Assembly (NCBI RefSeq): GCF_021030645.1 | Contig: NZ_JACGCJ010000021.1 | Span: 1 to 54,167, forward strand | Reading direction: 5' to 3' | Source of the DNA: Agrilactobacillus fermenti | GTDB taxonomy: Bacteria; Bacillota; Bacilli; Lactobacillales; Lactobacillaceae | DNA: 54,167 nucleotides | Part shown: one piece after another, positions 9,734 through 20,229 of the stretch | Numbering within the stretch: the first letter of the stretch is position 1 | Layout: each line of letters starts with the position of its first letter | Translations under genes and position numbers: made by a program | The notes under the pieces: generated by a model | Seen by the model: the letters and a program-made list of their open reading frames with translations, nothing else | Told to the model about the DNA's origin: nothing | Database searches by the model: none

Positions 9734-12397
9734 ATGCCACAGAAGACACAAGATACGCCAATGATGAAGCAATACCAGGCCATCAAGGATCAATATCCTG
9801 ATGCCTTTTTATTCTACCGAATCGGTGATTTTTATGAATTGTTTTATGATGACGCCATCAAAGGCTCGCAATTATTAGAATTAACACTCACTGCTAGAAA
9901 TAAGAGCGCAGATGATCCAATTCCAATGTGTGGTGTGCCACATCATGCCGCGCAGAACTATGTGGATATTTTGGTGGATAAAGGCTATAAAGTTGCGATT
10001 TGTGAACAAATGGAAGATCCGCGTAAAGCAGTTGGTATGGTTAAACGGGCGGTGATTCAACTGGTCACACCAGGTACTGTCATGGAGGATAAGCCTGGAC
10101 AAGCAAAGGAAAATAATTATTTAACTGCCCTTTATGTGGATCAACAGCAGTTTGGTTTTGCCTATGCCGATTTAGCGACTGGTGAAATTTTTGTCACTCA
10201 ATTTAGTGAGTTTGAAGCCGTTACCAGTGAAATGTTAAGTTTGCAGACCAAAGAAGTTGTGGTACCCGAGGATTTACCGCAGCAGTACCGCCAGCAATTG
10301 GATCGGCTGGATATTTTAGTTTCTGTCCAAGCTGATCAAAAACCGACGGCAGAAGTTAGCTTTGTCAGCCAAGGCATTGATGAACCGATTACCCGAGCGG
10401 TGCTCAAGACTTTGGTGCTTTATTTAGTATCGACGCAAAAGCGTGCCCTAGCACACTTACAGATCGCAGTCCAATATGAAGCCGATCAATTTTTACGGAT
10501 GGATCATCAAGTTAAAGAAACTTTAGAATTAACCCGATCAATGCGAACAGGTGAACGTCAAGGAACTTTATTATGGCTATTAGATAAAACTAAGACTGCG
10601 ATGGGTGGCCGTTTATTAAAGCAGTGGCTGGATCGGCCATTGATTACGCGTCGAGAAATCGAAGCCAGACAGACCCGGGTGGCCGATTTTATGGCTCATT
10701 TTTTTGAACGCAGCACCTTACAAGAAGCTTTGACGAAAGTTTATGATTTGGAGCGGTTAGCCGGGCGGGTTGCTTTTGGCAGTGTTAATGGTCGTGACTT
10801 GCTGCAACTGAAAGGCTCTTTAGCACAAGTGCCAGTTATTAAAAATGTTTTACAGCAGATGGATACGAAAAGCTTACGCGCACTATTGCCAAAATTGGAT
10901 GAAGTCCCTGAAGTTTATGATTTGATTGATCGAGCAATCATGGACGATGCACCAATCTCTGTAACAGATGGTGGCGTCATCAAAGCCGGCTATAATGAAC
11001 AGTTAGATCAATATCGGGATGCGATGAATAACAGCAAACAATGGATTTTGAATCTAGAAGCTCAGGAACGTAAAACAACGGGCATTCATAATCTGAAAAT
11101 TGGATTCAACAAGGTTTTTGGCTACTATATTGAAGTAACTAACAGCAACCTTAAATTGGTACCTAAAGATCGCTTTGAACGCAAACAAACCTTGACCAAT
11201 GCTGAGCGCTACATTACGCCGGAGTTAAAAGAAAAAGAGCAATTGATCTTAGAGGCTCAAGAAAAATCAACTGCTTTGGAATATGAACTGTTTACGGAAA
11301 TCCGCGAGAAAATCAAGCAGCAGATTCAAAGGCTGCAGCACTTGGCAGCAATTATCTCTGAAATTGATGTTTTGCAGGGCTTTTCGGTAATTGCCGAAGA
11401 GCAGCACTATATCCAGCCGAAATTTGTCAGCCATCAAAAGGGCATTCATATTGAAAATGGCCGTCACCCCGTGGTCGAAAAAGTGTTGGGGCCCCAACAG
11501 TATATTGCCAATGACGTAACCATGGATCAAACGACAGATGTGTTATTGATCACGGGTCCCAACATGTCAGGTAAAAGCACTTATATGCGTCAATTGGCTT
11601 TAACCGTGGTCATGGCTCAAATTGGTTCTTTTGTACCGGCCGATACTTGTGAGTTACCGATATTTGATCAAATCTTTACCCGTATAGGTGCTGGTGATGA
11701 TTTAATTTCAGGTAAAAGTACGTTTATGGTGGAAATGATCGAAGCCAATTATGCCCTGGCTCATGCCAGCAATCGCAGTTTAGTTTTATTTGATGAACTG
11801 GGCCGAGGAACTGCAACTTATGATGGTATGGCTTTAGCCCAGGCCATTATTGAGTATATCCATGATCATATCCACGCTAAAACACTTTTTTCCACTCATT
11901 ATCATGAACTAACACAGCTCAGTGATACATTAGCCAAACTAAAAAACATCCATGTTGGCGCGACTGAGGAAAATGGCAAGTTGATTTTTATGCATAAAGT
12001 TTTGCCTGGCCCAGCCGATAAATCTTACGGAATTCATGTCGCTAAGTTAGCCGGTCTACCGGATAGCTTATTGAAACGTGCCGATGGCATTTTACAGCAC
12101 TTGGAAGCTGGTTCTAAGGCAAATACACCTAGTAAGCCAGCTGCTACGCCAAAGATCAAAACACCAAACTCAACGAGTCAAACACCACGGGAACAACCGG
12201 CAGCAATTCAAGAAACACAGCAGCCATTACCTGAAGTTGAGCCAGATGGGCAATTATCTTTATTTAAAGAACCAGAGGTTGTAGACTCTAAAGCAGAGAA
12301 AGTACTGCGCGCTATTCATGAATTGGATCTTATGAGCCAGACGCCGATGGATACAATGAACTTGATTTATAAATGGCAGCGACAATTAAAAAAATAA
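9734..12397 (+). CDS. mutS: DNA mismatch repair protein MutS
   Basis: MutS recognises mismatches and recruits MutL. The 887-residue protein has the N-terminal mismatch-reading FYE in [10 protein letters not shown] (about residue 33), connector and lever domains, and a C-terminal ATPase with Walker [10 protein letters not shown] (about 607-615) and Walker [11 protein letters not shown]. After the ATPase comes a Pro/Thr/Gln-rich linker (about 795-838). It ends in QLSLF (about 840-844), a clear sliding-clamp binding motif, then a C-terminal helix region. Start ATG 9734 follows AAGGAG (9722-9727). It is in an operon with mutL, 19 bases downstream. Confidence 0.97.
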   Translation: MPQKTQDTPMMKQYQAIKDQYPDAFLFYRIGDFYELFYDDAIKGSQLLELTLTARNKSADDPIPMCGVPHHAAQNYVDILVDKGYKVAICEQMEDPRKAVGMVKRAVIQLVTPGTVMEDKPGQAKENNYLTALYVDQQQFGFAYADLATGEIFVTQFSEFEAVTSEMLSLQTKEVVVPEDLPQQYRQQLDRLDILVSVQADQKPTAEVSFVSQGIDEPITRAVLKTLVLYLVSTQKRALAHLQIAVQYEADQFLRMDHQVKETLELTRSMRTGERQGTLLWLLDKTKTAMGGRLLKQWLDRPLITRREIEARQTRVADFMAHFFERSTLQEALTKVYDLERLAGRVAFGSVNGRDLLQLKGSLAQVPVIKNVLQQMDTKSLRALLPKLDEVPEVYDLIDRAIMDDAPISVTDGGVIKAGYNEQLDQYRDAMNNSKQWILNLEAQERKTTGIHNLKIGFNKVFGYYIEVTNSNLKLVPKDRFERKQTLTNAERYITPELKEKEQLILEAQEKSTALEYELFTEIREKIKQQIQRLQHLAAIISEIDVLQGFSVIAEEQHYIQPKFVSHQKGIHIENGRHPVVEKVLGPQQYIANDVTMDQTTDVLLITGPNMSGKSTYMRQLALTVVMAQIGSFVPADTCELPIFDQIFTRIGAGDDLISGKSTFMVEMIEANYALAHASNRSLVLFDELGRGTATYDGMALAQAIIEYIHDHIHAKTLFSTHYHELTQLSDTLAKLKNIHVGATEENGKLIFMHKVLPGPADKSYGIHVAKLAGLPDSLLKRADGILQHLEAGSKANTPSKPAATPKIKTPNSTSQTPREQPAAIQETQQPLPEVEPDGQLSLFKEPEVVDSKAEKVLRAIHELDLMSQTPMDTMNLIYKWQRQLKK

Positions 12398-12416
12398 TAA
12401 CTAAGGAGGGTGTTAG

Positions 12417-14435
12417 ATGCCAGATATTCATGAATTACCGGAGCAGCTTAGCAATCAAATTGCTGCTGGGGAAGTGGTGGAGCGCCCTGCCTCAGTTGTC
12501 AAAGAGCTCGTTGAGAATGCCATCGATGCGGGTGCCGATCAGATCGATATTAGTGTTACAGATGCTGGTTTAAGTCGTATTTTTATTAGTGACAATGGTG
12601 GGGGTATCAAAAAAGATCAAGTTGAATTGGCTTTTTTACCACATACGACTAGTAAAATTTCAAGTCGAGATGATTTATTTCGGGTTCACTCCTTAGGGTT
12701 TCGTGGGGAAGCTTTAGCGAGCATTGCGGCCGTTTCACGGACGACCATGTTGACGGCAACGCAACCAGGATTGGGCACCTTGATTAAGCTCGAAGGTGGT
12801 AAGATTCTGTCGGAAATAACGCAGACCTCTCGTCAAGGCACTTCTGTTGAAGTGCGTGATCTATTCTTCAATACGCCGGCACGTTTAAAATATGTCAAGT
12901 CAGTCAACACAGAACTATCACATATTGCTGACATTTTAAATCGGCTCGCATTGGCAAATCCAGCAATTGCTTTTACATTTTCCAGTAATCAAAATATTTT
13001 ATTGAAAACCAGCGGGTCCGGCCAGCTCCTGCGCACGATCACTGAGATTTATAGTGTTGGTGTCGGTCGGCAAATGTTGGCGATTGAAAATCATGATTTG
13101 GATTTTAAAATAACTGGCTTTGTATCTCTACCCAAGCTAACACGAGCCAGCCGTAATTATGTTTCTTTATTCATCAATGGCCGTTATGTGAAAAATTATG
13201 CGTTAAATAAGGCAATTATTGCTGGCTACGGCAGTAAATTAATGGTTGGTCGTTACCCATTAGCAATTTTGAATTTGCAAATGGATCCTTTTTTGGTAGA
13301 TGTGAATGTGCATCCCACGAAACAAGAAGTTCGTTTAAGCAAAGAAGATGAACTCGGAACATTGATCACGCAGAGTATTGCTGATAAAATGCGGGCACAA
13401 AATTTGATTCCTGATGCCATTAGTAATTTGCAAGGTCAACAACAGACGCATAAACAGAAATCAGAACAACTGGCCGTTGATTTGGATGCGACTTCGGCCG
13501 CTTATTTGAAACCGCAAGGACATGCTCAGACAAGTGCGAATGCGCCTTCAGCTGTCCAGTCTGCTAAAGCTGATACAATTCAGGAACAGCCCGCTCAATT
13601 GGCAATGCAATCAGATACCCAGCCAGTCCAGTCGCAAAATGCGGCCTCAGCTAGTTCGGCTTACTCAGTATCAACAGGTGTCATATTTAAAGAGCCACAA
13701 CGCTTAGCCGCTTGGGATCAGCGTTATCAAACAGAAACACCACCGGCAATTTTTGATACATCAAGTACAGCAGATTCCGGTACTGCCGCTGAGGACCAGT
13801 TACAAACAGCAGGTACGCCCACCGAACCGCGGTTTCCTGATCTGGCTTATATCGGTCAAATCCATGGGACTTATTTAATTGCTGAGAGTGAAGATGGATT
13901 TTATTTAGTAGATCAGCATGCGGCTCAAGAACGGGTCAATTATGAAAAGTATCGGCAAGCGATTGGTGAGGTGAGTCAGGACCAACAAAATTTATTAGTA
14001 CCGATCGTGCTGAACTATCCTAGTGCCGATTATTTGGCTATTAGTAATCGGCTCGACTTATTGGCCAAGGTCGGTATACATTTGGAGCCATTTGGTCAGA
14101 ATAGCTTTGTGGTGCATACACATCCCACTTGGTTTAAAAAAGGTCAAGAGGAAGAGACACTCAAAGAAATGATCGACTATGTTTTGGCTGATAAGCATAT
14201 GACGGTAGCTAAGTTTCGGGAAAAGACGGCTATTATGATGAGCTGTAAGCGCGCCATCAAGGCCAATCATCATCTCGATACATTACAAGCTAAAGCACTA
14301 CTACAGCATTTACGCCAGGCTGAGAATCCATTTAATTGTCCCCATGGTCGACCGGTGTTAGTCCATTTTACGGACAAGGATATGGCCAAAATGTTTAAAC
14401 GAATTCAAGATGCACATACAAGTTTTGGTTTATAA
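12417..14435 (+). CDS. mutL: DNA mismatch repair protein MutL
   Basis: A 672-residue GHKL ATPase and nicking endonuclease. The N-terminal ATPase shows ELVENAIDAGAD, DNGGGI and HTTSKI, and GFRGEALASI follows. A low-complexity Gln/Ser/Ala linker covers about 335-455. The C-terminal domain holds the metal-binding endonuclease motif DQHAAQERVNYEKY, CKRAIKANHH and the FNCPHGRP segment, as in MutL of bacteria lacking MutH. Start ATG 12417 follows AAGGAGGG. A hairpin-plus-T structure at 14487-14524 may end this transcript or control the next gene. Confidence 0.97.
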   Translation: MPDIHELPEQLSNQIAAGEVVERPASVVKELVENAIDAGADQIDISVTDAGLSRIFISDNGGGIKKDQVELAFLPHTTSKISSRDDLFRVHSLGFRGEALASIAAVSRTTMLTATQPGLGTLIKLEGGKILSEITQTSRQGTSVEVRDLFFNTPARLKYVKSVNTELSHIADILNRLALANPAIAFTFSSNQNILLKTSGSGQLLRTITEIYSVGVGRQMLAIENHDLDFKITGFVSLPKLTRASRNYVSLFINGRYVKNYALNKAIIAGYGSKLMVGRYPLAILNLQMDPFLVDVNVHPTKQEVRLSKEDELGTLITQSIADKMRAQNLIPDAISNLQGQQQTHKQKSEQLAVDLDATSAAYLKPQGHAQTSANAPSAVQSAKADTIQEQPAQLAMQSDTQPVQSQNAASASSAYSVSTGVIFKEPQRLAAWDQRYQTETPPAIFDTSSTADSGTAAEDQLQTAGTPTEPRFPDLAYIGQIHGTYLIAESEDGFYLVDQHAAQERVNYEKYRQAIGEVSQDQQNLLVPIVLNYPSADYLAISNRLDLLAKVGIHLEPFGQNSFVVHTHPTWFKKGQEEETLKEMIDYVLADKHMTVAKFREKTAIMMSCKRAIKANHHLDTLQAKALLQHLRQAENPFNCPHGRPVLVHFTDKDMAKMFKRIQDAHTSFGL

Positions 14436-14486
14436 CAGAAATGTGCTAAACTTAAAACAATTAGATATTGTTAAGTGGAGAATTTC

Positions 14487-14524
14487 GGCTCTTAGGATGT
14501 AGCCATGCATTCTAAGGGCTTTTT
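14487..14524 (+). terminator. Terminator or attenuator between mutL and the SMR pair
   Basis: A 14-bp stem with G-U pairs (14487-14500 with 14507-14520), a 6-base loop and a T-run (14520-14524). It lies only 31 bases before the SMR start codon, so it may be an attenuator in the leader of those genes as well as the mutL terminator. A small upstream hairpin (AACAAT with ATTGTT, about 14457-14473) is also present. Confidence 0.7.
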
Positions 14525-14555
14525 GTTTGGATTTTAATAATGGAGGTTGAGTTAA

Positions 14556-14900
14556 TTGAGTTATTTTAAGTTGATATTGGCTGGCTTGCTTGAAATCGGC
14601 TGGGCTTATACAATGACCCTTTCACACGGTTTCACGCGCTTGTGGCCGACATTAATCACCATTGTGATTCTGTTTGTCAGTTTTTACCTGTTAGAGTCAG
14701 TGATCAATGAATTTGGGGTTGGTGTGTCTTATGCTGTTTTTACGGGAATTGGTACAGCTGGAACTTCAATTGTTGGAATGTTGTTTTTACATGAATCGCA
14801 CCAACCCTTGAAAATTGTCGCTCTGGTGATTTTATTGATTGGTATTATTGGCTTGAAACTAGCTGATGATCTTCCAACTAAAAAGGCTGGTGATCAATAA
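14556..14900 (+). CDS. SMR-family exporter subunit, YkkC/Gdx-like
   Basis: A 114-residue protein with four hydrophobic helices typical of small multidrug resistance transporters. The essential glutamate sits in the first helix (LLEIGWAYTM, E13), followed by SHGFTRLWPT, which is characteristic of the guanidinium exporter (Gdx/SugE/YkkCD) branch rather than EmrE. The last helices carry YAVFTGIGTAGTS and GIIGLKLAD, close to Bacillus YkkC. The start is TTG at 14556, with GGAGG 9 bases upstream. The stop overlaps the start of the second SMR gene, so a heterodimer is likely. The substrate (guanidinium or cationic drugs) is inferred. Confidence 0.88.
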   Translation: MSYFKLILAGLLEIGWAYTMTLSHGFTRLWPTLITIVILFVSFYLLESVINEFGVGVSYAVFTGIGTAGTSIVGMLFLHESHQPLKIVALVILLIGIIGLKLADDLPTKKAGDQ

Positions 14901-15220
14901 TGGACTGGTTTTTATTAATTATTGCTGGATTTTGTGAATTGGGTTTTATTGCCTTTGTTAGTAAAGCACAAAGCAGCGGGAAACGTTGGTATAGTTTGAT
15001 TGCCATGGCTTTTGTACTTGTGAGTATCACGATTTTAAGTATTGTGACCAAGACGGTACCCTTGGGGATCGCCTATGCCGTGTGGACAGGGATCGGCGCA
15101 ATTAGTTCGGTAGCTTATGGCGTTCTCGTTTTGAAAGAATCTTTTAACTGGCTAAAGGGGCTGTTCGTTTTGATGATCATTGCTGGTGTTGTCGGGCTGC
15201 GCTTATTCGGTGAAGGCTGA
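14900..15220 (+). CDS. SMR-family exporter subunit, YkkD-like partner
   Basis: A 106-residue, four-helix small multidrug resistance protein with the helix-1 glutamate in GFCELGFIAF (E12), and YAVWTGIGAISS and AGVVGLRLFG in the last helices. Its ATG overlaps the end of the preceding SMR gene by one base. The different lengths and sequences of the two products fit an obligate antiparallel heterodimer such as YkkCD or EbrAB. No recognisable guanidine riboswitch precedes the pair, unlike ykkCD of Bacillus. Confidence 0.87.
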   Translation: MDWFLLIIAGFCELGFIAFVSKAQSSGKRWYSLIAMAFVLVSITILSIVTKTVPLGIAYAVWTGIGAISSVAYGVLVLKESFNWLKGLFVLMIIAGVVGLRLFGEG

Positions 15221-15226
15221 AGCATA

Positions 15227-15295
15227 AAATCAGGTATCATGGCCAAGCCGCTATTTGTTTGGCTCTGATTCGTGTGCAGTCGCTGCCTGTTTTTT
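15227..15295 (+). terminator. Possible terminator of the SMR pair
   Basis: A hairpin pairs AATCAG with CTGATT and GCCAA with TTGGC (15228-15270). A wider CAGG (15231-15234) / CCTG (15286-15289) pairing brings the structure next to six T (15290-15295). The geometry is irregular, so this is a moderate call. Confidence 0.4.
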
Positions 15296-15348
15296 AGCTT
15301 GTTTTCTATTTTCGAAAAATACTAAAAAATATGATACAATCAAGAACG

Positions 15349-15362
15349 CAAACATTTGTACC
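15349..15362 (+). promoter_or_regulatory. Possible LexA (DinR) box at ruvA
   Basis: CAAACATTTGTACC matches the Gram-positive LexA consensus CGAACATTTGTTCG at 11 of 14 positions. It lies just after a TACAAT -10 (15335-15340), where a repressor would block initiation. SOS control of ruvAB is known in Bacillus; here it is inferred. Confidence 0.45.
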
Positions 15363-15382
15363 CCACCAAGGAGTTTAAAATC

Positions 15383-15988
15383 ATGTTTGAATATTTAAAG
15401 GGTTTGCTCGTGCAAATCGAAGCAAGTTATGTTGTCCTTGATGTCAATGGGATTGGCTACAAAATATTAGTAGCAAATCCTTTTGCCTATACAGAGGCCC
15501 AAACAACTAAAATTTATATCCATCAAACCATTACTGAAAGTGCACAAATCTTATATGGTTTTGTCGATCAAGCTGAGAAACAGCTTTTTGAGTTATTGAT
15601 TGCTGTTACTGGTATTGGCCCCAAAAGTGCCTTGGCGATTTTAGCTGCCAGTAATCACGATGGTTTGATCAAAGCGATCCGTACAGAAGATATTAAGTTT
15701 TTGACTAAGTTTCCTGGGGTCGGTAAAAAAACAGCCCAACAAATCGTGATCGATTTAAAAGATAAAGTAACAAAACTTGGTCAAAGGGATATTTTTGCAA
15801 CCGAAAGTTCTGTGGTTACGAAGACCAAACCTCAAGAAGCATCTTCCTTACAAGATGCTTTAGCGGCTTTAAGTGCTTTAGGTTTTTCAAATCGTGAAGT
15901 TCAAAAGATCGTACCAACATTAGAACAATTTTCAGCAGATTCAACAGATGCATACCTGAGAGAGGGTTTGCGATTGTTAACGAAGTAA
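15383..15988 (+). CDS. ruvA: Holliday junction branch-migration protein RuvA
   Basis: RuvA tetramers hold the Holliday junction while RuvB rings drive branch migration. The 201-residue protein has the N-terminal OB fold ([28 protein letters not shown]), two helix-hairpin-helix motifs ([16 protein letters not shown] about 72-87, [14 protein letters not shown] about 107-120) and the C-terminal RuvB-binding domain ([18 protein letters not shown]). The start is ATG 15383 with AAGGAG (15368-15373); an in-frame upstream TTG (15356) lacks a ribosome site. It is first of the ruvA-ruvB-queA-tgt-yajC cluster. Confidence 0.97.
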   Translation: MFEYLKGLLVQIEASYVVLDVNGIGYKILVANPFAYTEAQTTKIYIHQTITESAQILYGFVDQAEKQLFELLIAVTGIGPKSALAILAASNHDGLIKAIRTEDIKFLTKFPGVGKKTAQQIVIDLKDKVTKLGQRDIFATESSVVTKTKPQEASSLQDALAALSALGFSNREVQKIVPTLEQFSADSTDAYLREGLRLLTK

Positions 15989-16001
15989 AGGAGCGTTTAA
16001 G

Positions 16002-17024
16002 ATGTCAGAAGCATTTGATCAAGATCGTCTGGTCGCTCAAACCGCCGATGATGATCAAGAAACGATTATCGAAAAATCGCTCAGGCCTAGAACCATTCAA
16101 GAGTATATTGGTCAAGAAAAAATTAAAAATGAGCTGCGCGTTTATATCGAAGCTGCAAAAAAACGCGAAGAAGCTTTGGACCATGTCCTCCTATATGGCC
16201 CTCCTGGTCTGGGTAAAACGACCTTGGCTTTTGTGATTGGTCACGAAATGGGGGTCCATGTGCGGACAACTAGTGGGCCAGCAATTGAAAAATCTGGTGA
16301 TTTGGTCGCTTTATTAGCTGAACTAAAAGCAGGGGATATTCTTTTCATTGATGAGATTCATCGCCTGCCTAAAGCTGTTGAAGAAGTGCTTTATTCGGCT
16401 ATGGAAGATTTTTACATCGATATTGTGGTTGGTGAAGGTCCGGCGGCGCACCCGGTCCATTTTCCATTGCCGCCTTTTACTTTGATTGGTGCAACCACCA
16501 GAGCAGGTTTACTGTCGGCACCTTTGCGCGATCGGTTTGGCATCGTCGCCCATATGAGTTATTATACAGTGGCTGAACTTAAGACAATCGTCCAGCGGAC
16601 AGCAGATATTTTTAATATAAAAATCACAGCTGATGGTGCTATTGAAGTCGGCCGTCGCTCTCGCGGCACACCGCGAGTCGCCAATCGCTTATTAAAGCGA
16701 ATCCGTGATTTTGCTCAGGTAGCGGGACAACATTGCGTTGATGCCAGTACGGCTGATGATGCCTTGAATCAATTGGAAGTCGATAATGACGGCTTAGACC
16801 AAGTGGATCGTAAAATTTTGACAATGATCATCAAATTTTATAACGGTGGCCCGGTTGGTTTAAAGACTATAGCGGCCAATGTTGGCGAAGAGGTTCAAAC
16901 AATTGAAGAGATGTACGAACCTTATTTGATGCAAAGTGGCTTTTTAAAACGGACACCTCGGGGACGAATGGCAACTGCTAAGAGTTACCAACATCTAGGA
17001 CTTCAACAGCCTGAAGCTAAATAA
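16002..17024 (+). CDS. ruvB: Holliday junction DNA helicase RuvB
   Basis: RuvB is the AAA+ motor of branch migration. The 340-residue product carries Walker [12 protein letters not shown] (about residue 65), Walker [11 protein letters not shown], sensor-1 LIGATTRAG and an arginine finger region in [11 protein letters not shown]-terminal winged-helix domain follows ([15 protein letters not shown]). Start ATG 16002 has AAAGGAG and lies 13 bases after ruvA, so the two are co-translated. Confidence 0.98.
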   Translation: MSEAFDQDRLVAQTADDDQETIIEKSLRPRTIQEYIGQEKIKNELRVYIEAAKKREEALDHVLLYGPPGLGKTTLAFVIGHEMGVHVRTTSGPAIEKSGDLVALLAELKAGDILFIDEIHRLPKAVEEVLYSAMEDFYIDIVVGEGPAAHPVHFPLPPFTLIGATTRAGLLSAPLRDRFGIVAHMSYYTVAELKTIVQRTADIFNIKITADGAIEVGRRSRGTPRVANRLLKRIRDFAQVAGQHCVDASTADDALNQLEVDNDGLDQVDRKILTMIIKFYNGGPVGLKTIAANVGEEVQTIEEMYEPYLMQSGFLKRTPRGRMATAKSYQHLGLQQPEAK

Positions 17025-17050
17025 TTAATTAGAAAGCGGCGTATTATTAT

Positions 17051-18082
17051 ATGTTAACAACTGAAGATTTTGATTATGATTTACCTCAAGAATTAATTGC
17101 TCAAACACCTTTAAAGGAACGGGATGCTTCAAGGATGCTCGTTTTGGATCACCAAACTGGAAAAATGGAAGATAAGCATTTCTACGATATTTTGGATGAA
17201 TTAAATCCTGGTGATGCGGTGGTAATGAACGATACTCGTGTGATGCCTGCCCGCTTGTATGGTATTAAGCCAGATACAAAGGGGCATATGGAAGTATTAC
17301 TGCTACATAATACCGAGGGCGACAACTGGGAAACTTTGATGAAACCAGCGCGCCATGCCAAAGTTGGGACTGTTATTGAATTTGGTGATGGTTTATTGAA
17401 GGCAACCGTTACAAAAGAATTAGAACATGGTGGTCGAATGGTTAAATTTGACTACGATGGGATTTTTATGGAGATTTTGGATAAGCTAGGGGAAACACCA
17501 CTACCGCCGTATATTAAAGCTAAGCTGGATGATCCAGAAATGTATCAAACCGTTTATGCCAAAGAGAGCGGTTCTGCTGCAGCGCCAACCGCTGGCTTAC
17601 ATTGGACAAAAGAGTTGCTAAAAAAGACCCAAGATAAAGGTATCAAGCTGGTTTACTTAACATTACACGTTGGTCTGGGGACATTTAGACCGGTTTCGGT
17701 TGATAATATTGAAGATCATAAAATGCATTCAGAATTTTACCGTTTGAGTGAAGCAGCTGCTAAAACTTTGAATGATGTTCGCGCTAATGGCGGCCGTATC
17801 ATTGCTACCGGTACAACATCAATTCGGACACTAGAAACAATTGGTACAAAATTTGATGGTCAAATCAAAGCAGATAGTGGCTGGACAGATATTTTCATTA
17901 AGCCAGGGTATCAATGGAAAGTTGTGGATGCGTTTATTACAAATTTCCATTTACCTAAATCGACTTTGGTGATGTTAGTTGCTTCATTTACAGGTCGAGA
18001 ATTAATTTTAAAAGCCTATCAGCATGCAATCGATGAACGTTATCGTTTCTTCAGTTTTGGCGATGCGATGTTTATTAAATAA
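17051..18082 (+). CDS. queA: S-adenosylmethionine:tRNA ribosyltransferase-isomerase QueA
   Basis: QueA transfers and rearranges the ribosyl group of S-adenosylmethionine onto preQ1-modified tRNA to give epoxyqueuosine at the wobble position. The 343-residue protein shows the family's conserved blocks: [19 protein letters not shown] at the N-terminus, [15 protein letters not shown], and [21 protein letters not shown]-like and [14 protein letters not shown] blocks lie near the C-terminus. Start ATG 17051 has only a weak ribosome site (AAAGCGG). It sits 26 bases after ruvB and 108 bases before tgt. Confidence 0.97.
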   Translation: MLTTEDFDYDLPQELIAQTPLKERDASRMLVLDHQTGKMEDKHFYDILDELNPGDAVVMNDTRVMPARLYGIKPDTKGHMEVLLLHNTEGDNWETLMKPARHAKVGTVIEFGDGLLKATVTKELEHGGRMVKFDYDGIFMEILDKLGETPLPPYIKAKLDDPEMYQTVYAKESGSAAAPTAGLHWTKELLKKTQDKGIKLVYLTLHVGLGTFRPVSVDNIEDHKMHSEFYRLSEAAAKTLNDVRANGGRIIATGTTSIRTLETIGTKFDGQIKADSGWTDIFIKPGYQWKVVDAFITNFHLPKSTLVMLVASFTGRELILKAYQHAIDERYRFFSFGDAMFIK

Positions 18083-18172
18083 AGCTTGTTTGAGACAGAT
18101 GAGTTAAATTTATGTTAGTTTTATGCTAGACTCAAACTATTGTCGTTTAAAGCCGCAAAGGCGATCGTTTAG

Positions 18173-19333
<1,161 letters not shown>

Positions 19334-19398
19334 GTTAGTGGTCATTAAGTTCATTTTTTGCTAGAATTGATATATTAAATAAAACGAGGTGTCTTTAA

Positions 19399-19827
19399 TT
19401 GAATTTATTTGCAGCCGCAGGTGGCGGTAACTGGTCCTTCATTCTGATCATTATTGTGATGGGGGTTGTCATGTACTTTAGTATGATTCGACCACAAAAG
19501 AAACAACAACAAAAACGTCAAGAAATGTTTAGTCAGATGAAAAAGGGCGATCGAATCGTAACGATTGGTGGTCTACATGGTGTGATCGATTCAGTTGATA
19601 CCGCCGCAAAAACCGTCGTGATCGATAGTGATGGTATTTATTTAACTTTTAATATTTCGGCAATCCGTGATGTACAGGCAAATACAGCTGTTCCGACAGG
19701 TACAACGAGTGCACCTGCAGCCACTGCAGAGACAAAAAATGCTGCACCGGCATCAACAGCTACTGAAACAAAAACGACTACCGATACCACTGATACAAAT
19801 ACGACAGAAGACAAAAAGTCAGAATAA
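19399..19827 (+). CDS. yajC: Preprotein translocase accessory subunit YajC
   Basis: A 142-residue protein with one N-terminal membrane helix (about residues 9-27), the conserved cytoplasmic YFSMIRPQKKQQQKRQE and a small beta domain (MKKGDRIVTIGGLHGVIDSV). The Ala/Thr-rich acidic tail after residue 95 is low-complexity. YajC associates with SecDF in other bacteria; its exact job in Gram-positives is unsettled. The start is TTG 19399, with GAGGTG 8 bases upstream. It closes the ruvA-yajC cluster and is followed by the repeat element at 19902-20089, whose hairpin forms its terminator. Confidence 0.93.
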   Translation: MNLFAAAGGGNWSFILIIIVMGVVMYFSMIRPQKKQQQKRQEMFSQMKKGDRIVTIGGLHGVIDSVDTAAKTVVIDSDGIYLTFNISAIRDVQANTAVPTGTTSAPAATAETKNAAPASTATETKTTTDTTDTNTTEDKKSE

Positions 19828-19901
19828 TCTTTTTGTAGTTGTGGGCCAAAGTAATAAAGTGTGGGTAGAACTTTTTAAAAGAAGTATAAACTGAAGAGAG
19901 A

Positions 19902-20089
19902 GTGAGACAAAAGGCGCCCAGCGCCTGAGTACCAACAAGAATTACGAAAAATAGTGGACTTGCCATTTGAGTCATTCGTCGTTGGGTGAGGGCGTTGCCT
20001 TTTGTAACGCGTTTAAGATATAATTGTTCGTGAAATAAGAGGGGCCGTAGACAAAACATTAATTTTGTCCCGGCCCCTCTATTTTTTTG
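19902..20089 (+). repeat. Dispersed structured repeat, full copy A
   Basis: The element starts with GTGAGACAAAAGGC and a small hairpin (GGCGC with GCGCC). A central module has nested stems CCAAC/GTTGG (19932-19936 with 19981-19985) and ACGA/TCGT (19944-19947 with 19976-19979). ACAAAAGGC (19907-19915) can close the module by pairing with GCCTTTTGT (19997-20005). It ends in a hairpin, AGAGGGGCCG (20038-20047) with CGGCCCCTCT (20071-20080), plus an inner ACAAAA/TTTTGT stem and a T-run. Copy B at 35511-35692 is homologous throughout. Confidence 0.85.
20038..20089 (+). terminator. yajC terminator (3' end of repeat copy A)
   Basis: A 10-bp perfect GC-rich stem (20038-20047 with 20071-20080), an inner 6-bp stem and a seven-T run make this a strong intrinsic terminator that doubles as the conserved end of the dispersed repeat. 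Confidence 0.9.
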
Positions 20090-20125
20090 CCGAAAATTAG
20101 CGAAAAATTGATATATTTTAAAAAG

Positions 20126-20141
20126 TGTGAAAAAAATCACA
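20126..20141 (+). promoter_or_regulatory. Rex operator 1 upstream of adhE
   Basis: TGTGA-N6-TCACA (20126-20130 and 20137-20141) is a perfect 5-bp palindrome fitting the Rex consensus TTGTGA-N6-TCACAA. It lies 8 bases upstream of the -35. Confidence 0.8.
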
Positions 20142-20149
20142 AAAAACAC

Positions 20150-20178
20150 TTTACAAGTTTAACGTGAACCTGTATGAT
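20150..20178 (+). promoter_or_regulatory. adhE promoter
   Basis: TTTACA (20150-20155), a 17-base spacer and TATGAT (20173-20178). The promoter is bracketed by Rex-type palindromes on both sides. Confidence 0.7.
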
Positions 20179-20183
20179 AATAA

Positions 20184-20201
20184 TTGTGAAAATGATAACA
20201 A
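20184..20201 (+). promoter_or_regulatory. Rex operator 2 over the adhE start point
   Basis: TTGTGA-N6-TAACAA (20184-20189 and 20196-20201) matches the Rex consensus except for A for C in the right half. Its position just after the -10 would block initiation. Confidence 0.7.
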
Positions 20202-20229
20202 ATAACCGATAACTTGGAGGTATAATCGA

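Larger units (their letters stand above)
19828..20229. other. Intergenic region yajC-adhE: repeat element, terminator, Rex sites, promoter
   Basis: This 402-base gap has no gene. It holds, in order: about 70 unassigned bases; the full-length dispersed repeat (19902-20089) ending in a strong terminator hairpin; a Rex-type palindrome; the adhE promoter; and a second Rex-type palindrome over the predicted transcription start. Confidence 0.85.

Noticed and set aside
14436-14555. Guanidine riboswitch of any class before the SMR genes
   Set aside because: No ACGR loops, ykkC core or related motifs; only a plain hairpin and a terminator.
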